Below are positions 55,191-64,000 of a stretch of 64,000 nucleotides of DNA, one piece after another. The notes beneath the pieces are model-generated. The model was not told the DNA's origin and searched no databases. It saw nothing but the letters and a program-made list of their open reading frames with translations. A program made the translations under genes and the position numbers. Source of the stretch: Riptortus pedestris (lineage: Eukaryota > Arthropoda > Insecta > Hemiptera > Alydidae); the NCBI GenBank assembly GCA_019009955.1, contig CM032228.1:69053501-69117500 (forward strand), written 5' to 3'. Position 1 is the first letter of the stretch. The number at the start of each line of letters is the position of its first letter.

Positions 55191-56742
55191 TATATTTCAT
55201 TACAAGGGCGGAAAGTGACTGTTTCCTATGCGAGATCGTGGTTTACGGTCGAGGCGAAGCCGAGGCTGGAAATTAGATCGAGCATTGGAAACTCACTTTC
55301 CGCCCGAGTTATGAACGATACTTTACATCACGAGGCAAAAAATGCAAAATATAATTTATCTCGTAATTATTAAGTATTATCATATTAAATGATTTGTTTT
55401 GCATTCTGTAGTATCGATTATTTCTGAACAGCTGATTTAGAGCACTAACCTGATACAAGTAACATAACTTTAATAACTCTTTCAAATTTTATAATAAAAC
55501 TAAGTTAAATTAGTGTAATTATATTTTCTAATGATAATTAATCGACCAATAATATCTTTAGTGCTTTAAAATAACTAAAATATAAATCGTTTTTCGAATA
55601 GAAACGCTAGCGTAACCTAGTGTTGGAAACTGTAACTTCAACTGATAGTATGTAAGTAAGTATAAACAGCTGTTCTCTTTCCCGGTCTAGGGAGGGAATA
55701 GTATATTTCATTACAAGGGCGGAAAGTGACTGTTTCCTATGCGAGATCGTGTTTTACAGCCGAGGCGAAGCCGAGGCTGGAAATTAGATCGAGCATTGGA
55801 AACTCACTTTCCGCCCGAGTTATGAACGATACTTTACATCACGAGGCAAAAAATGCAAAATATAATTTAAACTCGTAATTATTAAGTATTATCATATTAA
55901 ATGATTTGTTTTGCATTCTGTAGTATCGATTATTTCTGGACAGCTGATTTAGAGCACTAACCTGATGCAAGTAACATAACTTTAATAACTCTTTCAAACA
56001 CAATTCTTTGTTATTTGAAATAAATTTATAACAAATTCAAACATTTACAACTCAACAATTTTAGTGGCTTCCTTCATTAAATTTTCTGGTATGCTCCCAG
56101 CCATTTTGTATAAATAAAATAAGTGGTTTGTAAACATGAGATGTAGCTGCAACAATCGATTAGTTGACAACAAATGACAACAATGTCACAAATTTGGATT
56201 TATACAGAACTCTTTTAAATGACATAAACGCATTTTATAATAAAACTAAGTTAAATTAGTGTAATTATATTTTCTAATGATAAGTAATCGACCAATAATA
56301 TCTTTAGTGTTTTAAAATAACTAAAATATAAATCATTTTTCGAATAGAAACGCTAGCGTAACCTAGCGTTGGAAACTGTAACTTCATTAAAGGGAGGGAA
56401 AAGTGTTTCCCTCCCTAGAGTGGGAAAGAGAACAGCTGTTTCAAGTTATTATTATTAAGTAACTACTTTCGCATCAGAGTGATGTAAAAGTTTTTCCCCC
56501 CTAATTTTTAAAGTTATGTTACTTGTATCAGGTTAGTGCTCTAAATCAGCTGTTCAGAAATAATCGATACTACAGAATGCAAAACAAATCATTTAATATG
56601 ATAATACTTAATAATTACGAGTTTAAATTATATTTTGCATTTTTTGCCTCGTGATGTAAAGTATCGTTCATAACTCGGACGGAAAGTGAGTTTCCAATGC
56701 TCGATCTAATTTCATCACTTTCCGCCCTTGTAATGAAATATA
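55191..56742. mobile_element. Compound foldback element with two direct and one inverted copy
   Basis: Copy A (55191-55700) and copy B (from 55702, offset 511 bp) begin TATATTTCATTACAAGGGCG. An inverted copy ends at 56742 with the complementary sequence. Copy B holds about 235 bp (55999-56232) absent from A. The ends GGGAGGGAA and TTTCCCTCCCTAGAGTGGGA near 56395-56425 form a second inverted motif, repeated at the end of A (CCCGGTCTAGGGAGGGAA). Superfamily unknown; no transposase is encoded. It sits immediately left of a fragment of the repeat tail seen at 10560 and 25420. Confidence 0.7.
55206..55305. repeat. 100-bp hairpin module in copy A (same at 55717-55816)
   Basis: GGGCGGAAAGTGACTGTTTC pairs with GGAAACTCACTTTCCGCCC apart from a 2-nt bulge. 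The centre contains CGAGGCGAAGCCGAG (55250-55264), exactly complementary to 38316-38330. The inverted third copy (about 56686-56728) lacks the centre. Confidence 0.8.
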
Positions 56743-57114
56743 CTATTTCATTGGTGGCGCTTGCCATTAAACTACGAAGCATAATTAATTCACTAACTCT
56801 AGCAATTTGTTGTTAACTCATGCTTATTTACGTCTTAAACAATTTGGATATCCATGCACGAATTCTGAACGTAAACACACTGCAATTGAATAGAGGTAAA
56901 CAGCCGCTGAGAAAGTAAGTATTGCAAATGATCGAAGGATAGCTACTGATAAACGTGTATAGGAGTTCGTGGAAAAGCCAATAGTAGAGTTGACAGTAGT
57001 CAGCTGCATTACTGATTCCCCTTATCGGCTTGATTAGTCAGGGCTACTGCACGGACAGTGCTGCTCTTTGCCTACATTCCCAGAATCGGTGCGCATTTCA
57101 AATGCACACGCTCA
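56743..57114. other. Unique sequence after a short repeat tail
   Basis: TTGGTGGCGCTTGCCATTAA (from 56751) is a third copy of the tail found at 10550 and 25420. The rest, including a 61-codon minus ORF, is unrecognised. Confidence 0.4.
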
Positions 57115-57367
57115 AACCGAGCTTGACAGCTATATTGAATATTAACCGAGATATTTGCATTTGTATTGTGTTTGTGGTCGGCAGAAGTCGGCTATATTCG
57201 GGACTCTCCGCCGAAAGCTAGTTCGGCCGTTTCCTTAAATGTTCGTCCATCGTGAATTGGTTTAGAAATTCGTTACTACTACTGTTATTAGTAGGCAGAT
57301 ATCTCTATTGTGTAACTTCACGTGGGAAATCTGCTTAGTTTACGCAGCCCCTGCGTGACGGACTTTT
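57115..57367 (+). mobile_element. HINE-A short-subfamily fragment with intact L end
   Basis: GATATTTGCATTTG, the subfamily segment GAAAGCTAGTTCGGCCGTTT, then CACGTGGGAAATCTGCTTAG and TTTACGCAGCCCCTGCGTGA with CGGACTTTTT. The L end matches consensus closely. Confidence 0.75.
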
Positions 57368-57446
57368 TAAATTCACAGTAGTTATTTTTTATAATAGGTA
57401 TTTTACTTACACTAAAAAACTATGCTCATTTTTTGTATTCTAGACT

Positions 57447-57448
<2 letters not shown>

Positions 57449-57509
<61 letters not shown>

Positions 57510-57559
57510 TACCAACAAATTTTATAAACCACCCCTGAACCTATAATTAATATATAACG

Positions 57560-57619
<60 letters not shown>
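57449..57619. repeat. Two long (AT)n tracts separated by 57 bp
   Basis: (AT)n at 57449-57506 and 57563-57619. The 57 bp between them are not HINE-A core. Confidence 0.88.
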
Positions 57620-57620
<1 letters not shown>

Positions 57621-58339
57621 GCGTTTTCGTTCTCCAGTGAACAACGCTGCGCCCCTGGTTTATAGAATCCCAACCTGTGGAGGATTAGTTGGTTTTAATT
57701 CACTTTAGAGTGTTAATCTTGTTTGTGGTAAATGCTAGTTTCGCGCCTGTTTCAAGTTTTAAACAGACATACCTGAAGGGATATCTGCTATTGAAGTTGT
57801 TTCCTAGACTATTTAAGTTTCAGAATATTTAATTCCATATTTTACATTTCTTTAATGAGTGTGTGAGACATATTTAAATTTGAATGATGCTTTTTTTTTA
57901 TGAATAGCTTCTGTTTCAAAGTCACCAAGCTTAGTTTTTACCTATTTATTTCCCACCTGTTTTTAGTTCTATGTAATGTTCGTGTTTCTTGTTTCTTTTG
58001 TGTTCTCTTCCTTTAGTTTTGTTCTTTATATTATTTTGTGTTCCATGTTCTGTTATTATTTGTTATTATTCTATGTTCTGTTGTTATTTTGTGTTCCATG
58101 TTTTGTTATTTTGTTTACTTGTTTTTGTTTTGTTTTTCACTCACGTTTAAGAAGAGCAAGTCGCCATAGTTGCGGAGCTCCACATAATAAATAAAAATAA
58201 AAAACCGAGGGGTAGGAGGGGCGTGGTGGGAGGGGGGGGGCACTGAGTGCTGAATACAAGTAGGAATAACTAACTTAATATTTGAATTTCGAACGAACGC
58301 ATAGAGCAACAATTTTATACGCATAAGAGCATCGATATT
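57620..58339. other. T-rich unique sequence
   Basis: Low-complexity TGTTATTNTGTTCC-like sequence at 57975-58140 gives a spurious Phe-rich ORF. Nothing else is recognised. Confidence 0.45.
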
Positions 58340-59695
58340 TTAAAAAGATTGGTTCTATAACACTTTTCGACCTAACTCATGTAACGCAGATATTTTGAAT
58401 TTTTGAATTCCTCCCTCTAAACTCACCCCCTCCCTTATTTCCGGTTGCATTCTGCCAAAACAAATATGATCTTTAGTTTTGACAGAAGCAGTTAAATATC
58501 GAGTTTTGTACAGATCAGAAAACAATTTTCAAGACAAGAAAATCTTAATTGATACATGTAACACATCTTCTATAATAAAGGCCTCATTTGGTATTTACGC
58601 TTAGAATAAAGAGGTTCATGTTATAACAGCTTATTATTTTTATGACAAGAGTAGGAGTGTGAGTTCACTAAAGGCTGAATACTAAGAAGTCGAAATATCA
58701 CTGCTAATATTCATCATATTAAAATAAAAAGAATGGATTTATTCAAATTTTCAATCCGATGTATAAACACGAAGATATTTCGTATTTTCGAATATTCCCC
58801 CCTCTATATCCCCCTCCCCCTGTCCCATTTTAGCCATTAACGAAATTAATCTCTAGTTTTCCAATAGACGCTAATATATCGAGTTTGGTAACGATAAAAC
58901 AAATGAAAGTCCGTCACGCAGGGGCTGCGTAAACTAAGCAGATTTCCCTCGTGAAGTTTAGTAATAGATAAATCTGCATACTGGTAACACAACACCACCG
59001 TGAGTGAATACAAACGGAAATAAAAAATGGTCCATCCAATTTCAATAACCTGCCGACAGGAAGCATTAGGTTAGAAATGTAAACAAACGGGTCTGCCCGC
59101 TTCACACCGGAAAGAAAAACTATTACTGAAATATATCATAATATAACATATTAATTTTATTGAGAACTGTTTACTATATCGAGTAATGTAATTAATAATG
59201 AGTCAGAATAATTTTAACCCCTATCAATCAAATTTTAGTAGTCGAAAACCTTAAGACGGGTGGGGGGGGGGATCTCCAGGACATATTTCCATGTATCTCG
59301 TATAATAAAGGTCTCTTGAATACAATTTTTGGTATTTAAACTTGAAATAATGTGATTTATTATGTAGCAGAGTATTGTTTTTGGAACATGAGTAGAAGTG
59401 GCGGTTTGGTGGTGGCTGAAAACTGAAAAATGCCAATATCTCGGTTAATATTCAAGATAGTGAATTACTGTAGTAAATGTAATTTACAATAAGATTTGTT
59501 CTATACAAGTTTTCAATCAGACCTATAGTAACGGAGATATTTCGAATTTTTGAAAACCCTCCCCTCTAAACCCCCCCCCTCCCCCTTGACCGATTTCAGC
59601 CGTTAACGAACTTGATCTTTCTTTTTACATAAAACGACTAAATATCAAGTTTGATAACGATTAAACAATAATTGCGACCGCTAGAGCGGTAACAG

Positions 59696-59739
<44 letters not shown>

Positions 59740-60023
59740 TTTTAAACGGACCTCATTTTCGTCATCTCCTGGGTAGGACCGATGGACATTTGAAGAAAAA
59801 TTTCGAAAATCGCGTCATGAGTACAACCTCAATAGCTTATTCCCCTTAAGGGAAATCTGCTAAAATGCAACCACTAGAGCGGTGACAGACATATACATGT
59901 AATTTTGAAATAACTTTGGTCATTTTTTTTGGTAGGATTGTTGGAGATTTGAGGTAATTTTTCAAAAATCACATTATGACTTCAACCTAAATGGCTCATT
60001 TCCCCTAATGGAAATCTGCTAAC
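58340..60023 (-). mobile_element. HINE-A host copy with two core blocks, split by another copy
   Basis: Core block pieces at 58340-58520 and 58550-58904 are interrupted at AAACAAAT and resume at 59866 with TGCAACCACTAGAGCGG. They reach a diverged R end (CATTTCCCCTAATGGAAATC, TGCTAACA). Uninterrupted copies read AAACAAAAATTGCGACCGCT here. Confidence 0.72.
58905..59865 (-). mobile_element. HINE-A element, full length (961 bp), nested
   Basis: Both ends are close to consensus: GAAAGTCCGTCACGCAGGGG at the left and TTAAGGGAAATCTGCTAAAA at the right. (AT)n lies at 59700-59735. Because it lies inside another copy its borders can be read directly: it sits between two host T residues (58904 and 59866). 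T|T insertion is the preference reported for Helentrons. Confidence 0.8.
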
Positions 60024-60783
60024 ATGACGATGGAGCTTTATTTTTATATCAATATCTTTTTTTATATTATATTGTTTCCAATTTCTGGTAAACCAGTAAT
60101 AACTACTCTGCTTGTATCCGTGTTTATGTGAGCTTGATTAACTATTACACGAAGTTTCTTGTTATGTTGTGAATGGTGTATTGTGTGGATTCGGAGCAAC
60201 TGAACGCAGAGAATTGCTCTGACCGAAGTGTGCTTACTGTTGCCTTGGTTTCCAGTTGTTGTTTTAAACTTAATTTAATTATATAGGAATAGCCTAAATT
60301 TATTTTTAATCTAAATATTCAAGATTTGAATTTCAAACTCATATATGATTATTGAGTCCCGTTGCTTGGACTGTATAATGACTTGGTGGGTTTGGTGGCA
60401 CGTAAAAGAGGGTATTCCCAATTCAGGAGTCTCCCCGTGTAATTACATACTAATATCAATATCAGGTTGCGTGCGAACGGAATTTAATAAATAAGTATTC
60501 CCAAAGTGTTCGCTTCGTTATTCTCAAAACATAGTAATCTAGATGCCTTTTCTCTTTTCCCCTAATTATATTGGCATAGAAATATGGTGTTACTTTACTA
60601 AATTTGAACCTGTCATTTGTAGAAGGGAAAAATTTCAATTTTTACCAAAATTACATCCTTTGGTAATACATATTCATTCCAAATGAGCAGCTATTGGGAT
60701 GAAAGACATTAACAGAAACAACTTAGGTATCAAAGGACTATTATTATGGTTGAGATGATAAAAATTAGGTCAATTATAAATTG

Positions 60784-60786
<3 letters not shown>
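60024..60786. other. Unique AT-rich sequence
   Basis: Nothing recognised. Confidence 0.45.
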
Positions 60787-61560
<774 letters not shown>

Positions 61561-61749
61561 TAATTAACGTCTATTGTTCATATTCGTGTACGGCTGAAAT
61601 TGGAACAGGAATCTAGCTAGTGAATTCAAAATATCTGCGTTATTATGAGTGGAATCAACGGTGTCATGCCAACACGTGGAAAATATGCCTGTTTCCTGTT
61701 TCTTTACCGCAAACAAAAATTGTATTTAATTCCACCCACTTTGTACTAC

Positions 61750-61895
61750 TATGACAAATTGAGACGGGTTTCCTACAGCCTAGAACCCTTTCCTGACCAC
61801 GGGGGTTTAAATGTGTTCGCAGCTAAATAAATTCCTATTGGCAAGAGGGGACTCGAACTAGTCACTCAAGGTTTACCATGTGCTAGCATTAACGC
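61750..61895 (-). mobile_element. SINE, diverged
   Basis: TTGAGACGGGTTTCCTACAG, AATAAATTCCTATTGGCAAG and GGGGACTCGAACTAGTCACT (B-box complement TCGAAC) match the reverse SINE. The body is partly replaced. Confidence 0.65.
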
Positions 61896-64000
61896 AGAAA
61901 ATACTCTGATTTTTAATTTTTTTTCCCCCTGTCCACAAAACCAATATACTATTCGTTATAAAATCATTTTTTTCTTTCTTACCCCTCAGAATTTAATATT
62001 TAGTGTGCTTTATGGCATGGAATACTCTAAACAGAAAATACATCATTCTAAGTGTTCAAATGGCAAAAGTTCTTTTATAATTAGCTTTAGTTAAAATGAA
62101 GTTTTGAAAAATTACGAGATACGGTTAATCGTGAAAGCAGAAAGGCTTTAAGGGACAAAAATAAAATTTTAGATAAAATATAGGTATAAATATGTTGAAA
62201 TACTGTATAACTAGAGGCCCAAAATTATTATCAGTTTATTTTGTCAAATTGTGCGTCAAATTGTACACTGTGATTTTTTCTGTGTATCTTTGTTTGTGTT
62301 TGGAAAGTTATTTTTTTAGCACAATTTTATAGTCAGTTAAATTTGAATTACACCTGGCCTAAAATTTACCTCCCAGAAGCAATTCCTCTCGTTCTATTTA
62401 TTTGTCTAACATCCTGAGAAATTAATCAGCCAAACATAGAAAACCCTGATGAGTAAGTGGCATGTCCATAAAAGAATGAAGCATAACGGAGATGAGACCA
62501 TGGGAAAAGTCAGCATAAAAATGCCATTAACATAACACGATATTGGTATTATAAATGACCACTAGGGTCGCTAACATACAGCCGCACAAGATATGCGCCC
62601 ATTGTCTGAATTCGGTAAGCCTTTAATAATACCTTGTAGATCACAATCCTACCATTATTAAAACTAGCAGTGTCCTTTACTTCTTGCCGCTTAATGCGCT
62701 TAAAAGCACAATGGCTTACATTGTTATCTCGTATCCTAAACACTTGAGCTCAATATCCCCATCCACTTAATATTTCCTTAGCTGGGATGTCATCCTTCCA
62801 GCAGAAAATTGTTCTGTCAGTCTGTTAAAAGGATGTAATTACTTTCTTCCTGTCACAGTAGTAAATAAACTAAAGTTATATTATAAATGTTCTTCAGTAG
62901 CAATGAATAAATACATTTACTGTAGTAAAATACAAACAAATGTCCTTCAATTGATTTAAGAAAATATTTACGTACACATTTCAGCCAACACCAGGATTAT
63001 TCTTGAAACATTCAAATCACTAATCCGATGCAGCTCATATATCCGCAATACTTCTGCAATGCTCAAAGTAAGGTCAACAAAATCAGATTTTATTGTCAAT
63101 CCAATGAAAGCATTTTTAAAATTTCGTATCAATAAACTCGCGTAACCAGGACATAAGCTAAATAAAACCGCCGGAAAGATGGTTCGCAGATGAGATAATA
63201 AGATTTCCCACCTTCTTCCTGCCGCCTTAAGAACCCAATATTGAACAGGAAATGACATTTATGCCGGACATGAGATGTTCAGTAACTCAGTTGGCCAATG
63301 TGATGTCTAATGAATTGAAATGACGTTTTTCTTTTTCCTGAAAACAAGGAAACACAAATAATTCAGTTAAAATTTAAGTTGTAACTAAACGTATAACAAG
63401 ATCGTTCATTGTTCGACCCGAAACATAACAACAGGTATTTTTCATACTTGTTGATTTTATCCCCTAAACCTAGCTCTATCCAGTTTCATTTCAGGCTTTA
63501 ACAAACATCATCCACAGTTTTCCATGAAACGATCGACCATCCAGTATACAGGCATTGTATTTGTGAATTAAATATTTAAGGTTATTTTCTTTTTTAATTT
63601 AAATTTGAACTACGTTGATATTGTCTTGTTATTATTATTTAGTAATAGCATAGGTAAGAAACCTCAAAATACTTGTTCATCCAACTTCTGATATTTTATT
63701 TGAATCGTTTTATTTGAAATATATGTTAATATTGACTGGTATTTGACACGGTAATACCATCGTATGGAGGAATATTAGTGAAAATCAAACAAAAAAAATA
63801 TAAATTTTCTAATTCAAACATTAAAATTAAAATTGTTCGAGAAATATCAGAGAAAAAAAATTTCAGAAAAATATTCAATGTTTTATTATCGACGGAACCA
63901 ATTTTATACGTATTTAGTTTGTGAGTGTACATGAAAATATATCATTGACCCCTCTGTACCTCTAACTATAGACTTGATGTTAATTGTTTACTTTTCAAGG
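61896..64000. other. Mostly unique AT-rich sequence
   Basis: A 96-codon minus ORF at 62968-63258 (MSFPVQYWVLKAAGRRWEIL…) has hydrophobic stretches but no recognised domain. About 63415-63560 retains weak HINE-A core similarity (CATTTCAGGCTTTAACAAAC, CATGAAACGATCGACCAT). Nothing else is supported. Confidence 0.4.

Noticed and set aside
57976..58194. Phe/Val-rich membrane-protein-like ORF
   Set aside because: Low-complexity T-rich DNA with TGTTATT-like repetition.

Overview
This window looks like AT-rich, repeat-dominated nuclear DNA of an arthropod, most likely an insect. That inference rests on the transposon mix: piggyBac-type TTAA elements, tRNA-derived SINEs, Helitrons and Helentron-like non-autonomous elements, non-LTR retrotransposon tails and a GIY-YIG Penelope-like element (PLE). 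Long (AT)n and (GT)n tracts and the absence of any long cellular ORF fit as well. The species cannot be named from the sequence, and no host gene is recognised. A few short splice-flanked open stretches are listed only as weak exon candidates.

Layout. From about 520 to 6680 lies a 43-44 bp satellite (about 64 monomers). It is interrupted at two TTAA sites by a piggyBac relative (581-2228) and by an unusual TTAA-flanked element made of C/G-tract inverted-repeat modules (4494-6182). From 7 to 37 kb and again from 48 to 64 kb the DNA is a patchwork of one dispersed family, called HINE-A here. It has asymmetric inverted repeats, a hairpin at one end, a TTTCCCTTAAGGGAAA palindrome at the other, and internal blocks separated by (AT)n. 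Copies are nested in each other and broken by Helitrons, SINEs and foldback elements. Between them are non-repetitive stretches, some GC-richer, in which nothing is recognised.

The strongest feature is a head-to-tail array of a PLE on the minus strand (38486-47525): three full units of exactly 2575 bp plus a 5'-truncated fourth. The three predicted 851-aa proteins are identical, with reverse transcriptase (YVDD) and C-terminal GIY-YIG endonuclease. Each unit junction carries a hammerhead-ribozyme-like core that overlaps both the stop codon of one ORF and the first ATG of the next. Cleavage there would cut a tandem transcript into unit-length RNAs that keep an in-frame ATG (Met10) near the 5' end.

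The elements interact mainly by nesting. The satellite supplies a TTAA in nearly every monomer, and both TTAA elements sit at the same monomer position. HINE-A copies insert into HINE-A copies, and a Helitron sits inside the microsatellite of one. Two foldback families share a conserved core but have different arms. HINE-A strands are given from the palindrome (R) end to the CGCAG-hairpin (L) end.
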